Positions 21,813-30,284 are shown, numbered from the stretch's first letter. The stretch is 34,575 nt of DNA from Candidatus Collierbacteria bacterium (GCA_016219325.1 JACRNH010000019.1:1-34575), one strand, 5' to 3'. The notes: a model not told the origin generated them from the sequence alone. Numbers and translations: made by a program.

Positions 21813-21836
21813 ACCCGTCCATGTCCAGGAGCGGGT
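21813..21836 (-). terminator. Weak terminator hairpin after the trigger factor-like gene
   Basis: Read leftward, ACCCG...TCC-loop-GGA-CGGGT followed by ATTTTG. It is downstream of the 21865-22605 gene and upstream of the 221-aa gene. Confidence 0.35.
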
Positions 21837-21864
21837 TAATTACGTATTAGATATGCGTATTATA

Positions 21865-22605
21865 TCAGCGGGAAGCAAGCCAGTCAACGGCGAGGGCAGT
21901 CCGGTCTTTGCCGGTATATTGGTTTATTTCAGCGATTTTATCCAAGCTTAAGTTTAAGGTCAACATCTCTTTAGCGGTTTTCTGATAAGACTCCCGCAAT
22001 TTTTCCGGAGTAAATTGTTTCGCAGCTAAATATTGATCCATAGTCATCCCGATAGATTGGACTTGATCGACCAATTGAGAAAGCCGCAGATTGACTTCTT
22101 CTTCTACTAATATTTGCGGCAGATCGACCTTGACTGTATCCAAAAGAGTGTCAAAGGCAATTTTCATTTTTTCGCCCTTAGTCGCCTCTTTTTTATCCGG
22201 AGTAATAATTTTAGAGGAAGCCAAAGCCGATTTTAATTTTTCCTCCAAATCGGCAAGATCAACCGGAGGTTTGGTGATGACGGTAATTTCAAATATCCAG
22301 TCCTGATTTTCTTGCGCCTGGATAGGTTTAACCCGTGGCTGGATAAAGGGTATTAGTTTTCTGAATTCTGCTTCCTTTTTATATGCTTTAGGCAATACAA
22401 TTTCTATAACTTGGCCGAAAAGCTTTTTCTTATCGGCTTTTTCTTCAACCAGATTAATTGGAGCCATGCCTTTGCGGAATCCGGGAAGTTCGGCTTGAGA
22501 GGCTAAAGCTTTTAGTTGATTTTGATACTCTTCTTTCACTTCAGTCCAGGGAATGGTGACTGTGAAGACAATTGTGTTCGGTTGCGGTTGGGTGTTTTCG
22601 GACAT
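21865..22605 (-). CDS. Trigger factor-like chaperone without PPIase domain
   Basis: The N-terminal ribosome-binding domain has the signature GFRKGMAP, preceded by the FTVTIPWTEVKEEY strand pattern. The usual FKBP-type isomerase domain is absent. The chain passes from IFEITVITKPPVDL to the helical SurA-like C-terminal domain (LPQILVEEEVNLRLSQLVDQ and following). Length is about 246 aa from ATG 22605 (MSENTQPQPN) against about 430 in E. coli. An upstream start at 22635 is possible. It would bind nascent chains at the exit tunnel. tRNA-Leu lies just upstream in the same direction. Confidence 0.85.
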   Translation of the reverse strand: MSENTQPQPNTIVFTVTIPWTEVKEEYQNQLKALASQAELPGFRKGMAPINLVEEKADKKKLFGQVIEIVLPKAYKKEAEFRKLIPFIQPRVKPIQAQENQDWIFEITVITKPPVDLADLEEKLKSALASSKIITPDKKEATKGEKMKIAFDTLLDTVKVDLPQILVEEEVNLRLSQLVDQVQSIGMTMDQYLAAKQFTPEKLRESYQKTAKEMLTLNLSLDKIAEINQYTGKDRTALAVDWLASR

Positions 22606-22652
22606 CATGATTATTTTACCATGAATTTTTTTCATGGTCGATTAACGATTTG

Positions 22653-22736
22653 TGCCAGGGGGGAGACTTGAACTCCCACGTTCTTACGAACACACGGTTC
22701 TAAGCCGTGCCTGTCTGCCAATTTCAGCACCCTGGC
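22653..22736 (-). tRNA. tRNA-Leu (TAG)
   Basis: Acceptor GCCAGGG pairs with CCCTGGC. Anticodon arm CACGG-CTTAGAA-CCGTG gives TAG. It has a long class II variable arm (TGTTCGTAAGAACG) and T-arm GGGAG-TTCAAGT-CTCCC. Discriminator A; CCA is not encoded. 84 nt. Confidence 0.93.
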
Positions 22737-22784
22737 GCATTAATATTCTATCAGGAGTGAAGAATTTGATTTAAACCCGAAGGA

Positions 22785-22813
22785 TTGACAAAGAGATACA
22801 TACCTGATACACT
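22785..22813 (+). promoter_or_regulatory. Orphan sigma70-type promoter
   Basis: TTGACA (22785-22790), 17-nt spacer, TACACT (22808-22813): a near-consensus promoter with no protein gene downstream on its strand for about 1 kb. Transcription would enter the hairpin region 22820-22975. Confidence 0.5.
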
Positions 22814-22819
22814 ACGCAT

Positions 22820-22864
22820 TAGATCCTGAGGTAGGCCTCACCGGGCATACGTCGGGGTTTTTTT
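22820..22864 (+). ncRNA. Candidate short ncRNA ending in T7
   Basis: From the predicted start the transcript has a TGAGG-TAGG-CCTCA hairpin, a weaker CCG...CGG hairpin, and then seven T (22858-22864). About 45 nt. The last stem is poor, so termination is uncertain. Confidence 0.25.
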
Positions 22865-22903
22865 GGATGTACCAGATTTTTGTAAAAAATCGCAGGTACA
22901 TCC
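22865..22903. repeat. 39-bp perfect-arm hairpin
   Basis: GGATGTACC (22865-22873) pairs with GGTACATCC (22895-22903); an inner GATTTTT-GTA-AAAAATC stem closes the tip. Its plan (ACCAG + ATTTTT/AAAAAT + GGT) recalls the hairpin at 9996-10040. Confidence 0.75.
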
Positions 22904-22904
22904 A

Positions 22905-22975
22905 ATCCGCCAAAGCTTACTCTACGAGCCGTCTACGAATAGTATTGTAAAGGCGAGTAGTAAAAGCAGGCGGAT
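22905..22975. repeat. 71-bp imperfect palindrome
   Basis: ATCCGCC (22905-22911) pairs with GGCGGAT (22969-22975); inner GCTTACTC (22915-22922) pairs with GAGTA..AAGC on the right. It ends just before the 3' end of the lysozyme-like gene and may serve as its terminator. Confidence 0.65.
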
Positions 22976-22990
22976 ATTTCCTTAATTATT

Positions 22991-23626
22991 TTATTGTCCT
23001 GCTTCACTCAAATCTTCCATGAACTGTTTGACACCTTTGGCCCAAGCCCCGTTGGGAGAACGCGGGGTATACATGGTCATCATTTCTTCCGGTGTGTCCA
23101 AGCCTCTTTTGGTTATATAATTTTCGGCCACCCCGGTCATAAATCTGGTTATCCCCTCTTCCCAACTTTGAAAACATAAGGTACCGGCAGAATGGATTCC
23201 ATAACCCCAAGCGTTAAAACAATTAGGCGGCATTTTTTTGCCTAAATTGCTCTCGTTTTGGCCAACGGCTATGGTTAAAAAGGCCAGATAAGTTGGGTCA
23301 ATAGGCAGTCTTCCGCCTAATTCTTCCGCTTTGGAGACGACAAACTCCCCCATTCCGGTCATTGGGGATTGATATTTGGCTAAATAATTATTGATAATTA
23401 ATGGCCGGGCGTCGCTGGACTTAATTTCGGTTTTTAATTCGCTGACGGCTTGAGGGATGGCGGCGTATGCCAAAGTTGATCTTATAGCAGAATCTGAACT
23501 GGCTCCTAAAATTTTGGACTCGGGTAGGACTGTCGAGGCGCTTATAAATGTATAAGTCCATAAACTAAGCAATATAGTTACAATCGATCCGATAAACCAC
23601 ATAGGTACAGTTAGAAGTTTTATCAT
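22991..23626 (-). CDS. Membrane-anchored lysozyme-like wall hydrolase
   Basis: From ATG 23626 (MIKLLTVPMWFIGSIVTILL) a single N-terminal membrane anchor precedes an extracytoplasmic domain. The segment AVGQNESNLGKKMPPNCFNA, then WGYGI and FQSWEEGITRFMTGV, resembles lysozyme-like transglycosylases. The Glu of QNESNLG is the likely catalytic acid, and the two Cys could form a disulfide. Probably a peptidoglycan-cleaving or remodelling enzyme. About 211 aa. A longer in-frame start at 23728 lacks the signal-anchor pattern. Divergent from the accessory island. Confidence 0.7.
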   Translation of the reverse strand: MIKLLTVPMWFIGSIVTILLSLWTYTFISASTVLPESKILGASSDSAIRSTLAYAAIPQAVSELKTEIKSSDARPLIINNYLAKYQSPMTGMGEFVVSKAEELGGRLPIDPTYLAFLTIAVGQNESNLGKKMPPNCFNAWGYGIHSAGTLCFQSWEEGITRFMTGVAENYITKRGLDTPEEMMTMYTPRSPNGAWAKGVKQFMEDLSEAGQ

Positions 23627-23707
23627 TGGGCAGAATTTGACACTTCCCCAATTTACCCGATTGGCGGAGTAAATGCAAGTTTGTCTATTATTTATTCTTC
23701 CCTTAAG

Positions 23708-23902
23708 ATGTACAATTGTGCATATCATAATAGAAATATTAATGAGAATACTGATTTAACCTTTATTACAAACGAGTCCGAAGCCAGCCTTTTAAACCGA
23801 TTCCGGGTTTTAGCTCGTACTCAAACGAAGTCGAATGTATCAAATCTGCTGATTTTTTTGACAGAAAAATATGAAAATCAAAGATTTACCAAAAATAGAT
23901 AG
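23708..23902 (+). pseudogene. Possible N-terminal remnant of a PLD-type helicase
   Basis: Reads MYNCAYHNRNINENTDLTFI then TNESEASLLNRFRVLARTQT before running into the radC start in another frame. The segment LTFITNESEASLLNRFRVL resembles the conserved beginning of defence-island helicases with PLD domains (FITNE...L..R...L). Only about 45 residues of similarity remain. A remnant is more plausible than a functional 64-aa protein. Confidence 0.3.
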
Positions 23903-25475
23903 GCCGAGAGAGAGATTCTTAGAAAAGGGTCCAGATGCTCTTTCCAAGAGCGAGCTTTTGGCTATTTTGATTGGTAGTGGAATTAAGGGAAAGAATGTAA
24001 AACAGCTTTCCGAGCAGATAATAAGAAAATTCGGAGATAAGTTTTTAGACATAACAGTTGGTGATCTTTTGAAAATTCCCGGAATTGGAGAAGCAAAAGC
24101 CCTACAAATTGTTTCTGCTCTAGCGTTAATGAGAAGATTTTATGAAGAATTGGGGCCAAAAGACAATATTGTTTTATCTTCTCAAGACGCAATCTCTTTA
24201 ACTTCCGATATACGAGATAAGAAAAAAGAATATTTAGTATGTTTGTATCTCAACGCAAGAAACGCATTATTAAAAAAAGAAATTATCTCAATCGGCATAT
24301 TAGATAAAAGCATTATTCATCCACGAGAAATTTTTGGTCCCGCCGTCGAGTTACGAGCGGCTGATATTGTCCTACTGCACAATCATCCCTCTGGGGATGT
24401 TACCCCTAGCAAACAAGATGTAGAGGTTGTAAACAAAATTCTCGAAGCGGGGAAAATAATGGGTGTAAATGTAGTTGATTTCATTATTGTTAGTGAAAAT
24501 AACACTCACAGTTTTTTTGCTGAAATACAAAGTTCGAATAGTAAGACAACGAATTATGTTTCTGATGGTGTACAAAATTCTCTTTTTGATCTGTTAGAAA
24601 CTACGGAACCGATTTATACCCCAGAAGTAAAAAAAATACACAAGGTATATTTTTATCCTGAAAACAGGGTTAAAGTGGGACGCTTCCAGCTTCAAAATAG
24701 AAGATTTTTAGGGAATAAATATAAGCTGCTCGGTTTTATTGAGGATATTGTCAATGAAAAATGCAATGGCTTCGGTGTGTTCTGTGACATTTTTGCGGGA
24801 ACTGGTGTTGTTGGGGAACGATTTAATGAAAAAAATATGAAAGTCATTGCCAACGATTTTTTAGCAAGTAATTATTTCCCGTTAAAAGCGTTTTTGGGAA
24901 TTTCGGAAATTGATTTTGAAGAGGTAGAGAAGAAAGTTGAACTACTCAATAATTTAGAATCACGTAACGATAATTATTTTTCTGAATTCTTTGGTAAAAC
25001 ATATTTCACCCTTGAAAATGCCCGTAAAATCGGCGCCATAAGAGAAGAGATTGAGAAAATAGCGAAAAATGGAAACGAGAAGGCGGTTTTAATTACCACA
25101 TTACTCTATGCGGTTGATAAAGTTGCAAACACTGTTGGCCATTATGACGCATACAGAAAAAAATTAGACACAATCCAATCATTGCGACTTTTAATTCCCG
25201 ACATTGATCCAGAAAACAATACAAACAATGAAATATATAAAGAAGATGCAAATCAACTTATCAGAAAAATAAATTGTGATGTTCTATACATTGATCCGCC
25301 TTATAATTCTCGACAGTATTCGGATGCTTATCATCTCTTAGAAAATCTCGCTTCTTGGGAAAAGCCACCAGTGTACGGGATGGCAAAGAAAATGGACAGA
25401 ACACACATTAAAAGTGACTACTGTCTAAATTCGGCACCAAAAGCGTTTGCTGATTTAAGTTATAACTATAATTGA
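23871..25475 (+). CDS. RadC (JAMM) fused to D12-class adenine methyltransferase
   Basis: Residues 1-216 are a complete RadC-type protein: helix-hairpin-helix IPGIGEAKA (69-77) and the JAMM motif HNHPSGDVTPSKQD (170-183). A linker (217-255) leads to a MethyltransfD12 domain with RRFLGNKYKLL (277-287), SAM-binding DIFAGTG (306-312) and catalytic DPPY (475-478). D12 enzymes methylate adenine N6 in DNA. The C-terminus stops at APKAFADLSYNYN, earlier than full D12 proteins, and the BRO gene follows after 2 nt. The domain may therefore be truncated by that gene. RadC enzymatic function is unknown; JAMM proteins of this kind occur in defence loci. Confidence 0.85.
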   Translation: MKIKDLPKIDRPRERFLEKGPDALSKSELLAILIGSGIKGKNVKQLSEQIIRKFGDKFLDITVGDLLKIPGIGEAKALQIVSALALMRRFYEELGPKDNIVLSSQDAISLTSDIRDKKKEYLVCLYLNARNALLKKEIISIGILDKSIIHPREIFGPAVELRAADIVLLHNHPSGDVTPSKQDVEVVNKILEAGKIMGVNVVDFIIVSENNTHSFFAEIQSSNSKTTNYVSDGVQNSLFDLLETTEPIYTPEVKKIHKVYFYPENRVKVGRFQLQNRRFLGNKYKLLGFIEDIVNEKCNGFGVFCDIFAGTGVVGERFNEKNMKVIANDFLASNYFPLKAFLGISEIDFEEVEKKVELLNNLESRNDNYFSEFFGKTYFTLENARKIGAIREEIEKIAKNGNEKAVLITTLLYAVDKVANTVGHYDAYRKKLDTIQSLRLLIPDIDPENNTNNEIYKEDANQLIRKINCDVLYIDPPYNSRQYSDAYHLLENLASWEKPPVYGMAKKMDRTHIKSDYCLNSAPKAFADLSYNYN

Positions 25476-25477
25476 CT

Positions 25478-26329
25478 ATGAAAAAATCAAATTCGATAAT
25501 TTTATTCAAACAAAAACAGGTTCGTCGTACTTGGAACGAAAAAAAGGAGCTTTGGTATTTTTCAATTATTGATGTCGTTGCAATATTGACCGAAAGTCCG
25601 AGGCCAAGAAAATACTGGAATGCTCTAAAAACGAAACTAAAACAAGAAGGAAGCGAGTTGTCCCAAAAAGTGGGACAACTGAAATTTGAGTCTTCCGACG
25701 GGAAAAAATATCTGACAGACGCAGCCGATACGGAGACGCTTTTAAGATTAATCCAATCCGTGCCTTCACCTAAAGCAGAACCGTTTAAGCTATGGTTGGC
25801 AAGGGTTGGATATGAGCGGATAGAAGAAACGGAAAATCCGGAACTGGCTTTTGACAGGGCAATGAAAACATATTTGCGAAAAGGTTATTCAAAAGAATGG
25901 ATAAACCAGCGATTAAAGAGTATTGAGATACGCAAGGAATTAACCAATGAATGGCAGGAACGGGGCATGAAAGAGGGGTTGGAATACGCGATATTAACAG
26001 ATGAAATTACAAAAGCATGGACTGATAGAAGCGTACGGGATTACAAAAAATTCAAGGGGCTGAAAAAAGAAAATTTAAGAGACAATCTGACCAACCTTGA
26101 ATTGGTATTAAATATGCTCGCCGAAGCCTCAACTACGGAAATATCCAAAAAGAAAACTCCGGCGGGGTTAGAAAGCAATAAACAAGTTGCCAGAATGGGC
26201 GGCACCGCCGCGAAGAAAGCGAGACTTGAAGTGGAAAAGCAGACGGGCGAAAGCGTGATAACCTCTAAAAATGCAAAACGTTTGATGGCGAAAGACAAGA
26301 AACGATTACCTAATAAGGACGATAAATAA
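25478..26329 (+). CDS. BRO-family (phage antirepressor-like) protein 1
   Basis: N-terminal BRO domain (KQVRRTWNEKKELWYFSIID, then LRLIQSVPSPKAEPFKLWLA), followed by a second conserved region (EWINQRLKSIEIRKELTNEW) and a basic tail. BRO-N domains bind DNA in viruses and prophages; the RxTWNEKxELWYFS form is common in CPR genomes. About 283 aa from ATG 25478; TTG 25472 is less likely. Paralogous to the gene at 29202 along the full length. Sits between the methyltransferase fusion and the nuclease with 2-nt gaps on both sides. Confidence 0.85.
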   Translation: MKKSNSIILFKQKQVRRTWNEKKELWYFSIIDVVAILTESPRPRKYWNALKTKLKQEGSELSQKVGQLKFESSDGKKYLTDAADTETLLRLIQSVPSPKAEPFKLWLARVGYERIEETENPELAFDRAMKTYLRKGYSKEWINQRLKSIEIRKELTNEWQERGMKEGLEYAILTDEITKAWTDRSVRDYKKFKGLKKENLRDNLTNLELVLNMLAEASTTEISKKKTPAGLESNKQVARMGGTAAKKARLEVEKQTGESVITSKNAKRLMAKDKKRLPNKDDK

Positions 26330-26331
26330 TT

Positions 26332-27249
26332 ATGGCAATTCAAATCCTATCAAATCTCAACTATCCGATTGGTAACATAATCAATCAAGAGTTGCAAAAT
26401 GCGAATTCAGCAAAAATGGCCGTTGCCTTTTTGAAATATTCTGGAGTAAAAGTTATTGAGAGAGCATTGGATAATTTTCTGAAAAATAATGGCAACATTG
26501 AAATTATCGCGGGACTTGATTTTAAAACAACCGATCCTCAATCAATGCATTATTTTATCCAATTACAAAAGCAGGTTCCAAACCTAAAGTTTTATTGCTA
26601 CGGAGATAAAGATGAAAACAAAACCGATGTCGTTTTTCATCCCAAGATTTATCTTTTCGAGAAAGGTAGAGAAACTACGGGAATCGTAGGTAGTACAAAT
26701 CTCACACGCGGTGGTTTGCTGACCAATTTTGAAGTCAATGTTGTTATTAAGGAAACAAAGCCGCTTTATTTTTCACAACTTGAAGCGATTTACAATTCAG
26801 TTAAATTTACCGACTCAGTATTTTCGCCAGACAAGGAATACTTAGCAGGGTATTCGGATGTTTACAAAGCATTTTTGCAAAATGAAGAAAGAGCAATAAA
26901 GGATGAGAGCGTACAAAATGTTGTGCGTCAAATAAATAGGCGCGCGGAATTTTTACCTGGCACAGTGCCGTCAATAAAAAGCCTTATAATTGAAGTAATA
27001 AAAAAAGAACAGGCAATAGGTGCAGAGTTTGTACCACTGCAAACAATTTACGGAAAAGTAGAAAACTTAGTGCAAGAGAAAAATTTAACCTATAAAATGG
27101 ACATCTTTCGCAATTCAATCAGAGGCGAGCTAAACAAGCACGAAGCTTCAGGCAATCATCCAGATAATATGGATTTATTTGTGCGCTCATCAGAGCAAAA
27201 AGGTTTTTATTCACTTACTAATAAAGGTAAAAATTATGCAGGAAGATAA
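26332..27249 (+). CDS. PLD-superfamily (HKD) nuclease
   Basis: Phospholipase D-like fold as in BfiI- or NgoFVII-type restriction enzymes. The N-terminal half has one HKD-type site: FHPKIYLFEKG (His103, Lys105) and GSTNLT (120-125) followed by Asn/Glu in NFE (132-134). A single site implies a dimer forming the active centre. The C-terminal half (from about 215) is mixed helical, ending GFYSLTNKGKNYA, and could be a winged-helix DNA reader. 305 aa. Neighbouring methyltransferases suggest a restriction role (inference). Confidence 0.8.
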   Translation: MAIQILSNLNYPIGNIINQELQNANSAKMAVAFLKYSGVKVIERALDNFLKNNGNIEIIAGLDFKTTDPQSMHYFIQLQKQVPNLKFYCYGDKDENKTDVVFHPKIYLFEKGRETTGIVGSTNLTRGGLLTNFEVNVVIKETKPLYFSQLEAIYNSVKFTDSVFSPDKEYLAGYSDVYKAFLQNEERAIKDESVQNVVRQINRRAEFLPGTVPSIKSLIIEVIKKEQAIGAEFVPLQTIYGKVENLVQEKNLTYKMDIFRNSIRGELNKHEASGNHPDNMDLFVRSSEQKGFYSLTNKGKNYAGR

Positions 27250-27427
27250 AGGCAAAAATATTCAAAAATTACCAGAACGACCAAAATTGGTCAACCGTCC
27301 GCGGTGCAAAACCTTTAAGTCGGAAGGGGGTTGCTGGGACTGTGGAAACGAAACATTCCGTTATTATTCAGTCGCATTTGGAAAAAAATATTACCAATGT
27401 GAAAAATGCAGAGCCATCAATCATTGA
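27236..27427 (+). CDS. Small zinc-ribbon protein
   Basis: 63 aa from ATG 27236 (MQEDKGKNIQKLPERPKLVN). Two CxxC knuckles, CWDC and CEKC, about 20 residues apart, form a zinc ribbon. It overlaps the nuclease end by 14 nt, so it is probably coupled to it and could be a DNA- or protein-binding accessory. Not seen as a known restriction subunit. Confidence 0.6.
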   Translation: MQEDKGKNIQKLPERPKLVNRPRCKTFKSEGGCWDCGNETFRYYSVAFGKKYYQCEKCRAINH

Positions 27428-27432
27428 GCTGA

Positions 27433-28276
27433 GATCAGGATTATAGCTACTGCATAGAGGTTTTGGCTGAGAAAATTAACCAAAGGTCAGTCGACTTGAT
27501 TTTTTGCCGATCCGCCCTACAATCTTTCGGGCAACTGTCTTAAATGGAAAGGAAATAAAACTGGCGGTGATTGGTATATGGTAAACGAAGAATGGGATAA
27601 AATGACTGCTCCAGAATATTTGAAATTTACAAGAAAATGGATTGGTGCTTGCCACAAAGCATTAAAGGATAACGGCTCAATCTATATTTCTTGCACTTAT
27701 CATAACATTGCTGAAGTAATGATTGTTCTCAAACAGTTTGATTTCAAAATTAATAACATACTTGTTTGGCAAAAAACAAACGCAATGCCCAATATGACAA
27801 AAAGAGTTTTTACTCACTCAACAGAATTTGTCGTTTGGGCGGTAAAAGGCAAAAAATGGATTTTCAATTACGGAGAGCTAAAAAAAATAAACCCCGAAAC
27901 ACAAAAAGACGGCTCACTCAAACAGATGAGAGATGTTTGGGCAATGCCTTTAGTTCAAGGGAAAGAGAGATTGCGTGGAAAAGATGGTAAGGCATTACAT
28001 CCAACGCAGAAGCCGGAAGAAATGTTAAAAAGAATTATCGTTGCATCATCAAATAAAGGTGACTTGGTTTTAGATCCGTTCTTGGGTAGTGGCACTACGG
28101 CAGTGGTTGCAAAAAAATTAGGCAGAAATTGGATCGGGATTGAAAAAACGAAAAGTATGTTAAAGCAGCACAAAGACGACTTCAAGGAGTTAGTCTATAA
28201 ACTCTACGACCTAACGCCGGAGGAAATAGCAATTGTGGAGGGCAAAATTAGTTATTCAGAAGTTCATTTAATTTAA
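27433..28276 (+). pseudogene. Beta-class DNA methyltransferase, frameshifted at its N-terminus
   Basis: The uninterrupted part starts at ATG 27578 ([20 protein letters not shown]). It carries the target-recognition region, then [10 protein letters not shown] and motif [18 protein letters not shown]. The catalytic motif [10 protein letters not shown] lies just upstream in the same frame (27506-27535). It is preceded, in a different frame, by [17 protein letters not shown]. The shift falls in a run of six T (27500-27505); five T would restore the frame. DPPY before the FxGxG motif marks a beta-class N6-adenine or N4-cytosine enzyme. Either it is dead or the run is miscounted or slips during expression. 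No clear start codon is seen upstream. Confidence 0.7.
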
Positions 28277-28279
28277 AGT

Positions 28280-29080
28280 ATGTTCTACAAAGCAGATACT
28301 AATTTTATGCAAAAATATGGTGCTCAGCTAGTAAACCATAATGGTGCTAATTATTCTGGTTTAGTTATAAAACACCTAGATAAAAACTGGATCTTTAAAA
28401 GTAACGACAACATAAATGTACTCACATACGAGATATTAACCTTTTTTCTTGGAACCAATCTTGTTAATGTTACTGAAATTAAACCACTATCTACACAAGA
28501 ACTTGAAATATTAAACAATGGGCAGATATTAGGTAATATAGATCTCAGTCGAACATCGTCATTCTTAACTAGAATTGCCCAGGATTATTCTTTGGATGAG
28601 CTACCTTTAAAAGATTTAGATTCTGCAGTTGCTGGTGAATTAGTATTTTCTACACTAATTAGAAGAAGAGATACTCATGAGTACAATCGAGCTTACGTAA
28701 GCTATGTTCCCGTTTTCTTTGACCACGGTGTTTCTTTTGAAGATCAAGATGCCACAACTTTTTTTAGCCGAAAAGGCAAAGGGTTTGCAGGCTCATGGCG
28801 AGTAAAAGTAATAGAGAGACCTCAACTGATTGATACTATATTTAGAAAAGAAAGTTGGGGCGATAATCATTACATACTAAACAAAGAGCATTTTATTTCT
28901 GAGGTTAAGAGAATAGCTAAAGTTTTAAAAGATAATTTTAATGATCTGAATAACTTGCAAATTCCATTAATAGATCAAAACGAAGAGAGAAATAGAATTG
29001 TAGTAATGATCAAAAAGAATCTTCAAACAACGAATGAGGATGTGAATAAAATGTTGGAGATAGTTTTTGATGATGACTAA
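28280..29080 (+). CDS. Putative protein/lipid kinase-like (HipA or PI3/4-kinase-like) protein
   Basis: 266 aa. The N-terminal lobe has a candidate ATP lysine (WIFK40) and glutamate (YE51). The catalytic-type segment RRRDTHEYN (128-136) matches the DxHxxN loop, and FFDHG (146-150) the following metal-binding D-x-G of HipA/PI4K-like kinases. The rest is helical. No close family recognised, so the call rests on motif order. It starts 3 nt after the methyltransferase stop and is probably in the same transcript. Confidence 0.45.
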   Translation: MFYKADTNFMQKYGAQLVNHNGANYSGLVIKHLDKNWIFKSNDNINVLTYEILTFFLGTNLVNVTEIKPLSTQELEILNNGQILGNIDLSRTSSFLTRIAQDYSLDELPLKDLDSAVAGELVFSTLIRRRDTHEYNRAYVSYVPVFFDHGVSFEDQDATTFFSRKGKGFAGSWRVKVIERPQLIDTIFRKESWGDNHYILNKEHFISEVKRIAKVLKDNFNDLNNLQIPLIDQNEERNRIVVMIKKNLQTTNEDVNKMLEIVFDDD

Positions 29081-29201
29081 CTGGACAGTGAAAAAAATTA
29101 GAAGAAATGGTTAAAAAATAAAACATTTCGATTTATCACAATCAACGTTAGGGTTATTTAAAAAATGATTAAATTATCGAGGTCGAAATTAGAATTACTT
29201 T

Positions 29202-30032
29202 ATGAAACAAACAAAAACTAAATTAGCAATTTTTGAAGGCAAACAAATTCGTCGCCACTGGGATGCGGAAAAAGAACTCTGGTATTTTTCGGTGGTGGAT
29301 ATGGTATCAGTATTAAGCAATAGCACATCTCCGTTGGTCTATTGGCGTAAATTAAAAGAACGCTTAAAAAAAGAGGGCAGTGAAACCGTGACAAAATGTC
29401 ACGGTTTGAAAATGCTGGCTGCAGAAGGAAAAATGCGTTTAACCGACGTAGCTGATACGGAAACTATGTTTCGGATTATCCAGTCTATCCCCTCTCCTAA
29501 TGCCGAACCATTCAAACTTTGGCTTGCCCGGGTGGGGTATGAACGGATAGAGGAAGCTGAAGATCCGGAAAGAGCTATCAATCGGGCCATGCGAACCTAT
29601 CTCAAGAAAGGGTACTCGCTGGAGTGGATCAATCAACGGCTCAAAAGTATTGAGATACGAAAAGAGCTGACTGACGAATGGGAGAAACGGGGAGCAAAGG
29701 AAGGATTGGAATTTTCGATCCTGACCGATGATATCACTTTTGCTTGGGCCGGTTTAACCACTAAACAATACAAGCGTCATAAAGGGTTAAAGATGCAAAG
29801 TTTGCGGGACAATATGACTAATCTCGAGCTGGTTTTAAATATGCTGGCCGAAGTGAGCACAACCGAAATATCTCAAAAAGAAGAACCCGATACTTTTGAC
29901 AAAAACAGGAATGTGGCCCGACGGGGCGGTGGTGTTGCCCGGGTAGCGCGAAGAAAAATAGAAACAGAAACCGGAAAGAACGTTATCAGCAAATCCAGTT
30001 ATCTTCGGCAAAGACGAAAAAGATTAAAGTAG
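29202..30032 (+). CDS. BRO-family (phage antirepressor-like) protein 2
   Basis: Full-length paralogue of the 25478 gene: KQIRRHWDAEKELWYFSVVD, IIQSIPSPNAEPFKLWLARV and EWINQRLKSIEIRKELTDEW are shared, with divergence in the 60-80 region and the basic tail (RRKRLK). 276 aa, ATG 29202. DNA-binding regulator by family. A 121-bp spacer upstream holds nothing that I recognise. Stop is TAG. Confidence 0.85.
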   Translation: MKQTKTKLAIFEGKQIRRHWDAEKELWYFSVVDMVSVLSNSTSPLVYWRKLKERLKKEGSETVTKCHGLKMLAAEGKMRLTDVADTETMFRIIQSIPSPNAEPFKLWLARVGYERIEEAEDPERAINRAMRTYLKKGYSLEWINQRLKSIEIRKELTDEWEKRGAKEGLEFSILTDDITFAWAGLTTKQYKRHKGLKMQSLRDNMTNLELVLNMLAEVSTTEISQKEEPDTFDKNRNVARRGGGVARVARRKIETETGKNVISKSSYLRQRRKRLK

Positions 30033-30036
30033 ATGA

Positions 30037-30198
30037 ATGATAAATATATTTTCAACTAAAAATTGGGTGGATGGGGAAGCGGAAATGCACTTTTACGAAG
30101 GCACATGGCAAACAATCAAAGAAGACGGGGTTTATAAAATGCTCAAAGGTAAAATTTTAGAAGTCGAAAATCCTGGCTGGGATTGGTTTTATAAATAG
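30037..30198 (+). CDS. 53-aa Trp-rich hypothetical protein
   Basis: ATG 30037 lies 4 nt after the BRO stop: MINIFSTKNWVDGEAEMHFY leading to ENPGWDWFYK, then TAG. Five Trp, soluble, beta-rich composition. Codon pattern looks coding (few rare starts, consistent third positions). Family not recognised; it could be the tail of a larger lost gene. Confidence 0.45.
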   Translation: MINIFSTKNWVDGEAEMHFYEGTWQTIKEDGVYKMLKGKILEVENPGWDWFYK

Positions 30199-30284
30199 CA
30201 AAAATATTGTTCTCCCCGTTCCGGATCAACCGGTGCTCGCAGCCCAGGCTGAAGACAATTCTATCCTCTGCAGGGGCAAAAAAG

